A stretch of 37,831 bases of DNA from Thermodesulfobacteriota bacterium (GTDB lineage Bacteria; Desulfobacterota; WTBG01; CAIYCZ01; CAIRTM01). Position 1 is the stretch's first letter; every line of letters starts with the position of its first letter. The position numbers were made by a program, and so were the translations under genes. The notes under the pieces were generated by a model. It did no database searches. It was not told where the DNA came from and was given only the letters and a program-made list of their open reading frames with translations. This document shows, in pieces, positions 7,444 through 16,892 of the stretch. The stretch lies in assembly GCA_026415325.1 (NCBI GenBank), contig JAOAHH010000162.1:1-37831 (forward strand), written 5' to 3'.

Positions 7444-8967
7444 TTATTCTGATGGAACAATGTCAAGACGATAGCTATCAACCGGCGAAAGGTTTTCACA
7501 GACAATCGAAACCTTAGTGCTATAAACTTGCTCGATCCGCATAATCTCCTTGCGTTTATGATTGAGTAAATAAAGTGCAGCATCAGGGGCAAGGCTGAGC
7601 CGCATTTCGGCATTTGCTGCTTGCGACGCCTTCATGTAGAGCTCGTTGAGTGCACTCATAGCAAGTGTTTCCGTTGATTTCACCTTCCCGATCCCCGCAC
7701 AGGTCGGGCAGGCTATAAAACGCGTGTCCATAAGCGGCGCTCGGATCCGTTCACGGCTCATTTCAAGCAGTCCGAACTTCGAGATCCGGGATATCTCAAC
7801 ATTTGCCTTATCATCTTTGAATGCATTTCGGAGCTGACGTTCAACCTGCTGTCGGTCTTTGGGATCGTCCATATCGATAAAATCAATGACAATGAGCCCC
7901 CCGAGATCCCGCAGCCTGAGTTGACGGGCAATTTCATCTGCTGCCTCAAGGTTAGTGATCAGCGTGGTTTCATCGGGGTCTTTGATATGGGTGAACCGCG
8001 CTGTATTGACATCAATCGCCACCAGTGCTTCGGTTGGATCGATGGTAATCGTACCGCCTGATTTAAGTTTTACCGTCCGCTGGTACAATTTCTCGATTTG
8101 CTCTTCAACCCCGTATTTTACAAAGAGCGGTATTTCTTGTTCATAGAGGTGCACCACTTTATAGTGTTTTGGAATAACCTGTTTGAAAAACTCCCGGGCG
8201 CGTCTATAGACATCAGGATTATCTACCAGCACCTCAGAAATATCTGTGGTAAAGTAGTCCCGAATTGCCTGAATCACCATGCTGCTCTCCTGATACACAA
8301 GGCAGGGTGCCTGCTGTTCCCGCGCACGCGCCTCTATCGCCTTCCACAGCCGCACCAGATAATCTGCGTCGGCCTGCAGTTCTTTACGCGTTTTGTTGAT
8401 CCCCGCAGTCCGAACTATCACACCCATTGCTTCGGGCAACTTGAGCTCAGCGCTGATATCCTTTAGTTTTTTCCTCTCCTCTGCATCCTCTATTTTTCGA
8501 GAAATGCCCGTTCTCCGATATCCTGGCATCAACACAAGGTATCTGCCCGGTAAGGATAAAAAGGTTGTGAGAGACGCCGCTTTGGTGCCTTGGGCATCTT
8601 TGGTAACCTGTACGATGACCTCTTGGTCTTTGGCTAAAATTTTGTTTGCCGGCACCCGCCCGTTCCTGCCGTGGTGAGCCGTCGGAGCATAGTAATTGCG
8701 CTGCACTTCATCAAGCGGCAAAAATCCTGGTCTGCCAAAGCCGCAGTCCACAAATGCCGCATGCAGACTCGGCTCAACCCGTTGAACGATGCCCTTGTAA
8801 ATATTCCCTTTGAGCTTTTCTGAGGAGGCGCTTTCAATCACCAAATTGATGAGAGTACCGTTTTTGATAATGGCAACTCTGCTCTCCTCGGGATGCATGA
8901 CATTGATCAACATCTTCTTTGTTTCATCGCCTTTGTGGCGACTGCGTGAAAACGCACTAAAAATCAT
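7444..8967 (-). CDS. rng: Ribonuclease G/E family protein
   Basis: A 507-residue endoribonuclease of the Rne/Rng family that cuts single-stranded AU-rich RNA in rRNA maturation and mRNA decay. The catalytic core begins MLINVMHPEESRVAI, followed by an S1 domain (KGNIYKGIVQRVEPSLHAAF). The DNase I-like subdomain supplies the metal-binding acids in VAIDVNTARF and VIDFIDMDD, and CPTCAGIGKVKS is the zinc-link that joins protomers. The length fits RNase G rather than the long RNase E with a degradosome scaffold. The start at 8967 follows AAGGAG with 6 nt spacing and adds an 18-residue basic leader before MLIN. It lies within the long minus-strand gene run. Confidence 0.93.
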   Translation of the reverse strand: MIFSAFSRSRHKGDETKKMLINVMHPEESRVAIIKNGTLINLVIESASSEKLKGNIYKGIVQRVEPSLHAAFVDCGFGRPGFLPLDEVQRNYYAPTAHHGRNGRVPANKILAKDQEVIVQVTKDAQGTKAASLTTFLSLPGRYLVLMPGYRRTGISRKIEDAEERKKLKDISAELKLPEAMGVIVRTAGINKTRKELQADADYLVRLWKAIEARAREQQAPCLVYQESSMVIQAIRDYFTTDISEVLVDNPDVYRRAREFFKQVIPKHYKVVHLYEQEIPLFVKYGVEEQIEKLYQRTVKLKSGGTITIDPTEALVAIDVNTARFTHIKDPDETTLITNLEAADEIARQLRLRDLGGLIVIDFIDMDDPKDRQQVERQLRNAFKDDKANVEISRISKFGLLEMSRERIRAPLMDTRFIACPTCAGIGKVKSTETLAMSALNELYMKASQAANAEMRLSLAPDAALYLLNHKRKEIMRIEQVYSTKVSIVCENLSPVDSYRLDIVPSE

Positions 8968-9029
8968 ACTGCACTCCTTTTCTCATCACGCGTAATCCTC
9001 CACACCCGTGTCCGACCAGAAGAGGAGAG

Positions 9030-9347
9030 TTATGCAGTTTTGGGAACATACCGTGCCGTTAGTTCGCCGGTCCGCTGAATGCGCCGGAGGGTCTCGCAAA
9101 GCCGGTGGGGATCGCTGAGACTAACTTCTGGAGGGTTTTCAAGAAGACAGTATTGCCATCGCTTGAATGTCGCCTGCGCATACGGGACAGGGAACGGTCC
9201 CATGGTTTTTGTGAAGGCAGGCCCTTTAGAAAAAAGAATTTCCGGTTCAGGGCCGTCAAGCAGGACTGCGATGTAGGAATCTTCCGGGTTGTCTTCAAAA
9301 AGAATCGCCACCAGCAGTGCCATAGACGGCATCATAGCGATAAACAT
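9030..9347 (-). CDS. Small protein of unknown function
   Basis: An open frame of 105 codons between larB (30 nt upstream) and rng (62 nt downstream), in the same direction as both. The translation has a hydrophobic start (MALLVAILFED), then an acidic, then a mixed globular sequence with no motif I recognise. Several ATG codons cluster at the 5' end (9347, 9335, 9332, 9323) and no clear SD selects one; ATG 9323, giving MALLVAILF, is a plausible shorter start. Its placement without overlap in a tightly packed run supports a real gene, but coding status rests on context only. Confidence 0.5.
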   Translation of the reverse strand: MFIAMMPSMALLVAILFEDNPEDSYIAVLLDGPEPEILFSKGPAFTKTMGPFPVPYAQATFKRWQYCLLENPPEVSLSDPHRLCETLRRIQRTGELTARYVPKTA

Positions 9348-9377
9348 GCATGACCGTCAAGGCAAATCTGACACCCC

Positions 9378-10127
9378 TCATGTCCGGTTGATCAAACTGG
9401 CAATACAGCCGGCACCAAATCCGTTGTCGATATTTACAACAGCCACACCTGCTGCACAGCTATTGAGCATAGTAAGCAGTGCGGCAAGCCCGCTGAAACT
9501 TGCCCCGTATCCGGTGCTGGTCGGAACCGCGATTACCGGCCGGGAAACAAGGCCTGCCACAACACTGGGGAGTGCGCCTTCCATGCCCGCAACAACAATC
9601 AGTACCTGTGCCTCGGTGATCTTCTGATACCGGCTGATCAGGCGGTGGATGCCGGCAACACCCACGTCATAAAGATGTTCAACGCGATTGCCCATGATCC
9701 GCGCCGTGACCAATGCTTCCTCTGCAACCGGAATGTCTGAGGTCCCCGCAGATATGACCAGAATAGTGCCGCGGCCGCCTTGTCTGATAGGGCGAACCGT
9801 TAACGTGAGGGTTCGTGACACCGGATGGTACTGTGCATTGGGAAAACTCTTGAGCACGGCGCGGGCTTTTGTCCGGTCAAGTCGTGTAACCAGAATGGGA
9901 TCTTTATGGGCGGCCATTTTTTTCATAATACCGACAATCTGCGCGCCGGTTTTGTCCTGCCCCCAGATTACCTCGGGAAACCCCCGGCGCAGCGCCCGGT
10001 GATGATCAATGGCCGCATAGCCGATGTCCTCAAACGGTAATGTCTTAAGCCGCTCAATTGCCTCGGTGATCGATACGGTTCGATTTCGAACACCGCGAAG
10101 CAATTGATGCAATTCCTGTTCGTTCAT
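9378..10127 (-). CDS. larB: LarB, pyridinium-3,5-biscarboxylate mononucleotide synthase
   Basis: A 249-residue protein matching LarB, the first enzyme of nickel-pincer nucleotide synthesis, which carboxylates nicotinate adenine dinucleotide and hydrolyses it to a biscarboxylated mononucleotide. The C-terminal half is a PurE/AIR-carboxylase-like domain: VISAGTSDIPVAEEA, then VAGMEGALPSVVAGLV, then GYGASFSGLAALLTMLNSC and VVNIDNGFGAG. The N-terminal half (ELHQLLRGVRNRTVSITEAI) is the conserved LarB helical region. The start at 10127 is chosen because AGGAAAGGG precedes it; ATG 10133 and 10157 are upstream alternatives. Neither LarC nor LarE is in this window. It follows thiL by 30 nt. Confidence 0.92.
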   Translation of the reverse strand: MNEQELHQLLRGVRNRTVSITEAIERLKTLPFEDIGYAAIDHHRALRRGFPEVIWGQDKTGAQIVGIMKKMAAHKDPILVTRLDRTKARAVLKSFPNAQYHPVSRTLTLTVRPIRQGGRGTILVISAGTSDIPVAEEALVTARIMGNRVEHLYDVGVAGIHRLISRYQKITEAQVLIVVAGMEGALPSVVAGLVSRPVIAVPTSTGYGASFSGLAALLTMLNSCAAGVAVVNIDNGFGAGCIASLINRT

Positions 10128-10157
10128 CAGCATCCCTTTCCTGTATACATAGTGCAA

Positions 10158-11156
10158 CTAAAAATGGACAAAACCTTCCTGTCTGCCGAGATGCATCGGC
10201 TTACCGGTGCGATCAAGAACCTCAAGCTGACCGCGCCGAGCGGTGATCTCGCCGATCGGCGTTATCGTAAGTCCGAGACTGTAGGCAATGCGCTCTATGG
10301 CGGCATGACGCTGCGGGGGCGCGGTAAACAGCAGTTCATAATCCTCGCCGCCGCACAATGCATATCGGTACGGATCGCCCCCGAGCTGCCTGACCCACCG
10401 CAGATACTGGCGCGAAAGCGGTATGGCATCGCTCCTAATACGCGCACCGGTGCCGCTTTGCTCAAGAATATGGCGAAGATCTGCCAGTATGCCGTCACTA
10501 ACATCGATCATGCTGGTCGGAATGCGCTTGTGGGCAAGCATCAGGCCGGCGGCGATACGGGGATCAGGATCACGATGCCGCAGCACAAGTTGCCGGGCTT
10601 GTTGCGGTTCTACACCCTGCTTGAGCAGCGCAAGCCCAAGCGCAGCATCGCCAACGGTTCCGGTTACGTAAATGCGGTCACCGGGTCGAGCTCCACGGCG
10701 ATAGACGACGTGATTCCGGGCTGCCGTGCCGATCACGGTGATGGTTATAGATATGCCACAATTCGACCCTGTGGTATCACCCCCAACCAGAAGCACATTC
10801 CACAATCGCGCACGAGAGCACATGCCCCGGTACAGGTCTTTAACAAAGGCAAACGGTGTTGTACCTGGCACGGAGAGCGATACCACATAGTACCGCGGCA
10901 TACCGCCCATGGCCGCAATATCGCTCAGATTAACAGCAAGCGCTTTCTTGCCAAGCAAAAAAGGGGGCGTCGTGTCGAGGGTAAAATGGATGTTCTCTCG
11001 GAGTGTATCGGTAGTGACCAGCAGGCACTTTTTGGAGCCAAGGGCAATCACCGCAGCATCGTCACCGATACCTTTGTGCAGAGAGGGATCATGCTGGATC
11101 GCGGTTTTTGCCAGTCGCCGGATGAGCCCGAATTCGCCGATATCTTTCAGCTGCAC
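10158..11156 (-). CDS. thiL: Thiamine-monophosphate kinase
   Basis: A 332-residue ATP-dependent kinase that turns thiamine phosphate into the cofactor thiamine diphosphate. It has the PurM/AIR-synthetase fold. Diagnostic segments are GIGDDAAVI (phosphate and Mg contacts), VTTDTL, AVNLSDIAAMGG, LLVGGDTTGS and MIDVSDGILADL, ending with LCGGEDYELLFTAP, all in ThiL order. The start codon is GTG at 11156, 9 nt after the lon stop, without an obvious SD, so translation is probably coupled to lon. Length is normal for the family (about 320-340). Confidence 0.93.
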   Translation of the reverse strand: MQLKDIGEFGLIRRLAKTAIQHDPSLHKGIGDDAAVIALGSKKCLLVTTDTLRENIHFTLDTTPPFLLGKKALAVNLSDIAAMGGMPRYYVVSLSVPGTTPFAFVKDLYRGMCSRARLWNVLLVGGDTTGSNCGISITITVIGTAARNHVVYRRGARPGDRIYVTGTVGDAALGLALLKQGVEPQQARQLVLRHRDPDPRIAAGLMLAHKRIPTSMIDVSDGILADLRHILEQSGTGARIRSDAIPLSRQYLRWVRQLGGDPYRYALCGGEDYELLFTAPPQRHAAIERIAYSLGLTITPIGEITARRGQLEVLDRTGKPMHLGRQEGFVHF

Positions 11157-11165
11157 GGTGCGGCG

Positions 11166-13583
11166 CTACCGAGAAACGTTTCTCCGAATCCTCCCGCGGG
11201 CAGATGCCACAGCAAGGCGGGGTTTTGCGTTTTTTCTGATCTTCTTCACCAGCGCTCTATCGATCACATCGTCGATATGTTTGACAAAAATAAAGGTCAC
11301 TTTGTTTTTGATCGTTTCGGGAATGTCCTCAAGATCCTTTCGGTTGCGTTCCGGAACGATGACCTGTGTAATATTGTGTCGCAGCGCCGCAAGCGCCTTT
11401 TCCTTGAGCCCGCCGACCGGAAGCACTCTCCCGCGCAGCGTGATTTCGCCGGTCATGGCAATGTCTTTGCTTGTTGGCACACCGGTGAGCGCCGACACAA
11501 GTGCCGTAGCTATGGTGATGCCAGCAGACGGTCCGTCTTTGGGAATCGCGCCTGCAGGAACATGGACATGAATATCGTTCTTTTCAAAGACGGTATGTTT
11601 AATGCCGAATGCATCGGCGCGAGATCGGATATAGGACAGAGCGGCCTGCGCCGATTCTTTCATCACGTCCCCGAGCGAGCCGGTCAGTACCATGTTGCCT
11701 TTTCCCTTCATCAGCGTGGCTTCGATATAGAGTATTTCTCCACCGGCCTGAGTCCACGCAAGGCCCGTTGCAATACCGACTTCGTGCTGTTGCTGCTCCT
11801 CCTCGGGAATCCGCTTCGGCACCCCAAGGTATTTACTCAGATTCTCTCGGGTAACAACCTGTTTTTCTTTTTTCCCTTCAGCAACGTTGCGCGCAATCTT
11901 GCGGCAGATGGAGCCGATTTCGCGCTCAAGGTTCCGCAGCCCTGCCTCTTGTGTGTATTGATTAATGATTCCCAAAAGAGCATCGTCGGTAAGATGCAGA
12001 TACTTTTCCGAAATACCATTTTCCTGAAGTTGCCGGGGAATGATGAATTGCCGTGCGATGTGCAGTTTCTCTTCATCCGTGTATCCAGAGAGCTCGATGA
12101 TTTCCATGCGGTCTTTAAGGGCTGACATGATCGGCTCGACCATATTCGCCGTGGTGATAAACATCACATTAGAAAGATCAAAGGTGATGTTCAGGTAGTG
12201 ATCGCTGAATGCATAGTTCTGCTCAGGATCCAAAACCTCAAGCAGCGCGGCCGAAGGGTCGCCCCTGAAATCAGCGCCGACCTTATCGATCTCGTCCATC
12301 ATAAACACGGGGTTGTTGGTGCCGGCCTGCTTGAGCCCCTGGATGATCCTGCCGGGGAGTGCACCGATATAGGTGCGCCGGTGGCCGCGGATTTCAGCCT
12401 CGTCACGAATTCCGCCCAGCGATATGCGCACGAATTTCCGTCCCAGCGCGCGTGCGATTGATTTTCCCAGCGAGGTCTTCCCGACACCCGGCGGGCCGAC
12501 AAAACACAGAATCGGTCCTTTCATCTTCTTCTTCAATTTGCGAACCGACAGGTACTCAAGAATCCGCTCCTTGACCTTTTCAAGATCGTAGTGATCCTCA
12601 TCAAGCACCTGTTTTGCTTTTGTGATGTCAAGGTTATCGCGGGTGGAGATGCTCCACGGCAGTTCAACCATCCAGTCAAGATACGTGCGCACGATTGAAG
12701 CCTCTGCAGAATCAGGGTGCATCTGCTCAAGCCGAGACAACTGCTTGAGCGCCTCCTTCTCTGCTTCTGCCGGCATCTTTGCTTTCTTGATCTTTTCTGA
12801 AAACTCGTTAATCTCTTGGGTTTTTTCATCAAGATCGCCCAGCTCTGCCTTGATTGCGCGGAGCTGCTCACGGAGGAAATATTCGCGCTGGGTCTTTGAC
12901 ATCTCCTCTTTTGCCTGGGACTGGATCTTTGCCTGCATGGTCGAGAGCTCAAGTTCCTTTGACAGATGCTCATTGACCTTCCGCAGCCGCTCCACCGGGT
13001 CGATGATTTCAAGGATTTTCTGCGATTCCTCGAGACTCAGCCGCAGGTTTGAGGCAACAAGGTCAGCAAGCCTCCCTGGATCGTTAACGTTCTCGAGCAC
13101 CTCCATCACTTCAGGCGACACAAGACCTTTGAGGGACAGGATTTTTTCGCACTGCTCTTTCACATTGCGAATCAGCGCCTCAACCTCAACCGTCATCTCC
13201 TGCACAACCGGTTCTTCGATCTTTTCGATCTCGACTACAAACATCGGTTCCTGCTGCACATAACGCTTAATGCGCGCCTTCACCAGCCCTTGTACTAAAA
13301 TCTTGATGCGGTTGTCGGGCAGTTTGAGCTTCTTCATTACCATGGCAACCGTGCCGACCGTGTAAATATCATCAGGGCCAGGAGTGTCGTTTGACGGATC
13401 CTTCTGTGTTGCAAGCAGAATGAGCCGGTCTTTTTCCATAGCAGCATCCACAGCCCGGATTGATGATTCCCGCCCCACAAAAAGCGGCAGGAACATATAG
13501 GAATAAATCACGATGTCGCGGATTGGCAGCAGCGGCAGGTTTGCGGGAATGTCAACACTATCTTTGTCAATCTGAAATACCAT
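11166..13583 (-). CDS. lon: ATP-dependent Lon protease (LonA)
   Basis: An 805-residue full-length LonA. The N-terminal LON substrate-binding domain begins [20 protein letters not shown], followed by a long coiled coil, an AAA+ module with Walker [12 protein letters not shown] near residue 355, Walker [12 protein letters not shown] and sensor motifs, then the S16 peptidase domain with catalytic Ser in [12 protein letters not shown] (about residue 680) and Lys in [11 protein letters not shown]. It degrades misfolded and regulatory proteins in the cytoplasm. An AGAGG lies 12 nt before the ATG. It is the first gene of the long minus-strand run that continues into thiL, larB and rng. Confidence 0.97.
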   Translation of the reverse strand: MVFQIDKDSVDIPANLPLLPIRDIVIYSYMFLPLFVGRESSIRAVDAAMEKDRLILLATQKDPSNDTPGPDDIYTVGTVAMVMKKLKLPDNRIKILVQGLVKARIKRYVQQEPMFVVEIEKIEEPVVQEMTVEVEALIRNVKEQCEKILSLKGLVSPEVMEVLENVNDPGRLADLVASNLRLSLEESQKILEIIDPVERLRKVNEHLSKELELSTMQAKIQSQAKEEMSKTQREYFLREQLRAIKAELGDLDEKTQEINEFSEKIKKAKMPAEAEKEALKQLSRLEQMHPDSAEASIVRTYLDWMVELPWSISTRDNLDITKAKQVLDEDHYDLEKVKERILEYLSVRKLKKKMKGPILCFVGPPGVGKTSLGKSIARALGRKFVRISLGGIRDEAEIRGHRRTYIGALPGRIIQGLKQAGTNNPVFMMDEIDKVGADFRGDPSAALLEVLDPEQNYAFSDHYLNITFDLSNVMFITTANMVEPIMSALKDRMEIIELSGYTDEEKLHIARQFIIPRQLQENGISEKYLHLTDDALLGIINQYTQEAGLRNLEREIGSICRKIARNVAEGKKEKQVVTRENLSKYLGVPKRIPEEEQQQHEVGIATGLAWTQAGGEILYIEATLMKGKGNMVLTGSLGDVMKESAQAALSYIRSRADAFGIKHTVFEKNDIHVHVPAGAIPKDGPSAGITIATALVSALTGVPTSKDIAMTGEITLRGRVLPVGGLKEKALAALRHNITQVIVPERNRKDLEDIPETIKNKVTFIFVKHIDDVIDRALVKKIRKNAKPRLAVASARGRIRRNVSR

Positions 13584-13643
13584 AAGAATCGTTATCCTCT
13601 GAAATTAATAAATACGCGATCGCTCATTCGTGCAATCTGTATG

Positions 13644-13672
13644 TAGATATACTATTTTATCGGGACGGTCAA
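13644..13672 (-). promoter_or_regulatory. Possible promoter for lon
   Basis: On the minus strand TTGACC (13667-13672) is followed after 17 bp by TATCTA (13644-13649), or after 15 bp by TATATC (13646-13651). The -35 is good and the -10 is weak. No CIRCE-type inverted repeat (TTAGCACTC) is visible upstream of lon. Confidence 0.3.
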
Positions 13673-13718
13673 GCGGTGTTTCCGGATCGCGGCGTGATGT
13701 GCTGATGAGAAATCATGC

Positions 13719-13745
13719 TTGAAATTTGCGCCGTAATAGTATAAA
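13719..13745 (+). promoter_or_regulatory. Possible promoter of the MBL-fold hydrolase gene
   Basis: TTGAAA at 13719-13724 and TATAAA at 13740-13745 each match five of six consensus bases, but the spacing of 15 bp is short. The site is about 48 nt before the ATG at 13793. Confidence 0.4.
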
Positions 13746-13792
13746 AACACCGTCAACCCATAAATAACCAGCGTGAAACCGGGAGATATGGC

Positions 13793-14458
13793 ATGAAGAT
13801 TACTGACGGCATCTATGCGTACCCGTGGACGGACATGATGGTCAACAACTGTAATACCTATGTGTTACAAAAAGAAGGGCTTATCCTAATCGACCCCGGT
13901 CTGAAACGGTATGTTCCGCAGATCATGGCGGGAATGAAGAAGGACGGGCTTAACCCCGACGATATCAGCCTTGTCATCAACACACATTCCCACCCTGATC
14001 ATCTGGATGGCGATGCATATTTTCTTCAGACCCGTGCCAAAATAGCTCTGCATGAGGAAGAAGAAAAATTCCTCAAGCACGTTGGGGTTGACTTTTTTCA
14101 GATGTTCGGCCTTGAACCGCCCCAATACCGGGTTGATGTCTATGCCTCGGAAGGCACCTTGACGGCAGCAGGCATCACGTTGCAGATCATCCATACACCC
14201 GGTCATTCACCCGGCTCAATTTGCATCTACTGGCCTGAAAAAAAAGTGATGGCCACAGGCGATGTGGTGTTCAGCGGCAGCATCGGCAGAACTGACTTTC
14301 CCGGCGGAAGCAGCAGCACCTTGAAAAAAAGCATTGAGAAAATATCGACCTATGCATGCGATTACCTTTTGCCGGGTCATAATGAGGTTATTGAAGGAGC
14401 CGTTGAGATTAAACGCAACTTCGACTTCATCAAACGCTCGTTTTTCTCATTTCTTTAA
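13793..14458 (+). CDS. MBL-fold metallo-hydrolase (glyoxalase II-like)
   Basis: A 221-residue metallo-beta-lactamase-fold protein. The di-metal site is clear: THSHPDHLDGD (HxHxDH), then HTPGHSPGS, then ATGDVVFSG with the bridging Asp, and finally LLPGHNE. The arrangement and size match the hydroxyacylglutathione hydrolase-like group, which hydrolyses thioesters or related bonds; GRTDFPGGS is typical of this group. GGGAG seven nt upstream sets the start. It stands alone, 32 nt ahead of a tRNA gene. The natural substrate is not known. Confidence 0.88.
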   Translation: MKITDGIYAYPWTDMMVNNCNTYVLQKEGLILIDPGLKRYVPQIMAGMKKDGLNPDDISLVINTHSHPDHLDGDAYFLQTRAKIALHEEEEKFLKHVGVDFFQMFGLEPPQYRVDVYASEGTLTAAGITLQIIHTPGHSPGSICIYWPEKKVMATGDVVFSGSIGRTDFPGGSSSTLKKSIEKISTYACDYLLPGHNEVIEGAVEIKRNFDFIKRSFFSFL

Positions 14459-14490
14459 GAATCTCGCATCACGACTCACGAACCATAAAA

Positions 14491-14565
14491 GCCGGCGTAG
14501 CTCAGCGGTAGAGCAGCTGATTCGTAATCAGCAGGTCCCCGGTTCAAGCCCGGGCGCCGGCTCCA
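14491..14565 (+). tRNA. tRNA-Thr (anticodon CGU)
   Basis: A complete cloverleaf of 72 nt plus an encoded CCA. The acceptor stem pairs GCCGGCG with CGCCGGC; the D arm is GCTC-AGCGGTAGA-GAGC-like; the anticodon stem pairs GCTGA with TCAGC around the loop TTCGTAA, giving anticodon CGT; the T arm pairs CCCGG with CCGGG around TTCAAGC. The discriminator is T, as expected for many threonine tRNAs. The CCA end is encoded at 14563-14565. It is a single tRNA, not part of a cluster. Confidence 0.95.
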
Positions 14566-14678
14566 TCCCCCTTTCCCTTATTACCACCCAGGATCAAAAC
14601 CTCTCCTGCCTTTTGCAGAGGGCAAAAAAACAAGCAAAATCAGCCAGGTTGAGCAAAAAAATTTTTTTCAATTTTTTC

Positions 14679-14708
14679 TTGACAATTTTCTACATATTGT
14701 GGTTTAAA
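14679..14708 (+). promoter_or_regulatory. Promoter of the nrdD operon
   Basis: TTGACA at 14679-14684 is a perfect -35. A -10-like TTTAAA lies at 14703-14708 with 18 bp spacing (GTTTAA at 17 bp). One NrdR-like box lies between the two elements, which fits repression by blocking RNA polymerase. Confidence 0.6.
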
Positions 14709-14734
14709 CCACCGATATACACAACATACTGAAT
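14687..14734 (+). promoter_or_regulatory. Tandem NrdR-box-like sites upstream of nrdD
   Basis: Two 16-bp sites, 14687-14702 (TTTCTACATATTGTGG) and 14719-14734 (ACACAACATACTGAAT), each agree with about 11 of 16 positions of the NrdR consensus ACACWATATMTTGTGT. They start 32 bp apart, about three helical turns, the spacing expected for paired NrdR boxes (30-33 bp between centres). The gene behind them is a ribonucleotide reductase, the known NrdR target. The nrdR gene itself is not in the window. Confidence 0.6.
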
Positions 14735-14760
14735 TAAACAATTATCGGGGAGAGGTGGCC

Positions 14761-16878
14761 ATGGGGGCTTTAGTCGAACTCAGGGAGCGTCAGGATATTG
14801 GCGAAGAATGCCATGAAACAACGGATCTTGCGCTTTTTGTCCGCACCTCAGACGATGACCTTGCAGGGTGGGACCGCCAAAAAATCGTCGAGGCAATGGT
14901 CAGAGAAGCAGGCGTCAGCCCGCACGTGGCAGATGAAATAAGCCGCGAGGTCCAAAGCGTTATTCGCGATTCAAAAATCAAGTTCGTCACCGCGCCGCTG
15001 ATCCGCGAACTTGTTAATGCAAAACTCATCGAGCGTGGATTTGAAGAAGCGCGCAAACGCCACACCCGGCTCGGCGTTCCCCTGTATGATGTTGACCAGC
15101 TCATCCTGCACCCCAACAAAGAAAACGCCAATGTGCCGCACGGACCTGAGGCAACCAATCTGACGCTTGCCGAAGGCATCAAAAAAGAGTATGCCCTTCT
15201 CAAGGTTTTTTCTCCAGAGGTCGGCGATGCGCATATGCGGGGCGACATTCACCTGCACGATCTCGGCTTCATCGATCGGCCGTACTGCTCGGGTCAGTCG
15301 CTTGAATACATCAAACGGTTTGGCCTAAGCCTCCCCAATTCCCTGTCAAACGCAAAGCCTGCAAAACAGCCTGAGGTGCTGCTCGCGCACATGGTCAAAT
15401 TCGCCGCAGCCTTGCAGAGTCATTTTGCAGGTGCTATTGGCTGGGATGCGGTCAATCTCTTTTTTGCACCGTATTTGGTGGACCGCAGCGACCGGGAGGT
15501 GCACCAGCTTGCGCAAATGATGGTCTATGAATTTTCCCAACAGGCAGTTGCCCGCGGCGGTCAGGCAATATTTACCGATATCAATCTGTACTGGGAAGTA
15601 CCACGCCATTTTGAAAACGTACCTGCCATAGGACCGGGCGGACAGTTTACTGGCAAAACCTACGGTGAATACGAAAAAGAGGCACAGCGTTTTGTGTGGG
15701 CCCTGTTTGATGTGTATAAGGAGGGTGACGGCACCGGGCGACCGTTCTTTTTCCCAAAACCGCTGGTGCACATCACCGAAAAGTTTTTCCGCACCGAAGG
15801 CGCGCAGGACTTTCTCCTGCATATCTGCGATGTTGCCAGTGAAAAAGGCACTACCTATTTTGTGTTCGACCGCGGCGAAACCGCAAAGGTATCTGAATGT
15901 TGCCGCCTGAGCTTTAAGCTGAACGAAAACGATCTTTTGGATGCGCGCGAGCCGTGGAAAATGCGGTTTTGCGCCCTGCAGAACGTGACGATCAATCTTC
16001 CCCGCCTCGGCTATAAGAGCAACGGCGACGATGCCCTGCTGTTCAAGAACCTGCGTGCCATGATGGAACTTGCCGTTAAAGCGCACCTTGAAAAAAAGGC
16101 TTTTATCGAAAGTTTACTGTCCTTGGGAGAGAGCGGTCCCCTTGCCCTCCTCACCATGGCGAAAGACGGCAGCCCGTATCTAAGGATGCACCGCGCATCC
16201 TACCTTATCGGTATGGTCGGGCTGAACGAACTGGTGAAAATTCAGACCGGGGAGGAGCTTAACCAATCAACAAAGGCGCTCAAATACGGGCTCAAGGTGA
16301 TTTCCCATATGAACCTGTGGTGCAAGGAATTCAGCGAGCGGTACAACATGCACTTTGTGCTTGAGCAGACCCCGGCAGAGAGCACGGCATACCGGTTTGC
16401 AAAGCTTGATCTGCGCGATTTTCCCGATAAGGCAACCGGCATAGTCAAGGGCAGCATCCCGTTTGGCCAGATTTATTACACCAATTCAACGTGCTTACCG
16501 GTCGGCTCCCGTGAAAACCCCATCGAACGAGTTAAAATCGAAGGGCTCTTTCATCCGCTCATCGAAGCAGGATCCATCACCCATATCTGGCTCGGGGAGG
16601 CGCGGCCGAGCAAAGAATCACTTGCAAATTTTGTGGTGAAGGTTTTCCGGGAAACCCAAAACGACCAAATCGCTTTTTCGCCGGAATTCACCAACTGCCT
16701 TAAATGCTACCGCACGGTGCGCGGGCTTCGCAGCTCTTGCCCGCACTGCGGTTCTGAAGAGGTTGACGGGATTACCCGCATCACTGGCTACTTTACCAAA
16801 ATCTCAAGCTGGAACAAAGGAAAGCTCGGCGAGCTTCGTGACCGCAACAGAAACAAAGGTTATTTTTCCAACAATTGA
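14761..16878 (+). CDS. nrdD: Anaerobic (class III) ribonucleoside-triphosphate reductase, NrdD
   Basis: A 705-residue glycyl-radical enzyme that reduces NTPs to dNTPs without oxygen. Residues ~25-110 form an ATP-cone allosteric domain (GWDRQKIVEAMVREAG). Active-site cysteines include Cys176 in YCSGQSLEY and the adjacent Cys380-Cys381 in SECCRLSFKL. Near the C-terminus CLKCYRT and CPHCGS form the zinc site, followed by the glycyl-radical loop RITGYF with Gly676. GAGG five nt upstream supports ATG 14761; the GTG at 14755 is an alternative. It is followed after 14 nt by a glutaredoxin-like gene and then by the activase, and preceded by NrdR-like boxes. Confidence 0.96.
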   Translation: MGALVELRERQDIGEECHETTDLALFVRTSDDDLAGWDRQKIVEAMVREAGVSPHVADEISREVQSVIRDSKIKFVTAPLIRELVNAKLIERGFEEARKRHTRLGVPLYDVDQLILHPNKENANVPHGPEATNLTLAEGIKKEYALLKVFSPEVGDAHMRGDIHLHDLGFIDRPYCSGQSLEYIKRFGLSLPNSLSNAKPAKQPEVLLAHMVKFAAALQSHFAGAIGWDAVNLFFAPYLVDRSDREVHQLAQMMVYEFSQQAVARGGQAIFTDINLYWEVPRHFENVPAIGPGGQFTGKTYGEYEKEAQRFVWALFDVYKEGDGTGRPFFFPKPLVHITEKFFRTEGAQDFLLHICDVASEKGTTYFVFDRGETAKVSECCRLSFKLNENDLLDAREPWKMRFCALQNVTINLPRLGYKSNGDDALLFKNLRAMMELAVKAHLEKKAFIESLLSLGESGPLALLTMAKDGSPYLRMHRASYLIGMVGLNELVKIQTGEELNQSTKALKYGLKVISHMNLWCKEFSERYNMHFVLEQTPAESTAYRFAKLDLRDFPDKATGIVKGSIPFGQIYYTNSTCLPVGSRENPIERVKIEGLFHPLIEAGSITHIWLGEARPSKESLANFVVKVFRETQNDQIAFSPEFTNCLKCYRTVRGLRSSCPHCGSEEVDGITRITGYFTKISSWNKGKLGELRDRNRNKGYFSNN

Positions 16879-16892
16879 CACGGAGGAACGCC

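Noticed and set aside
10104-12125. A 673-codon open frame on the plus strand.
   Set aside because: It is antisense to thiL and lon, whose catalytic motifs are intact; the translation is Arg/His/Cys-rich with no recognisable domain, as expected of a shadow frame.
13584-13792. CIRCE or sigma32 heat-shock element upstream of lon.
   Set aside because: No TTAGCACTC inverted repeat is present and the CCCGAT stretch does not fit a sigma32 -10 at the right distance.
14601-14640. Hairpin CCTCT...AGAGG after the tRNA as a terminator.
   Set aside because: It is followed by an A-run, not a T-run, on the plus strand, and no minus-strand gene would use it.
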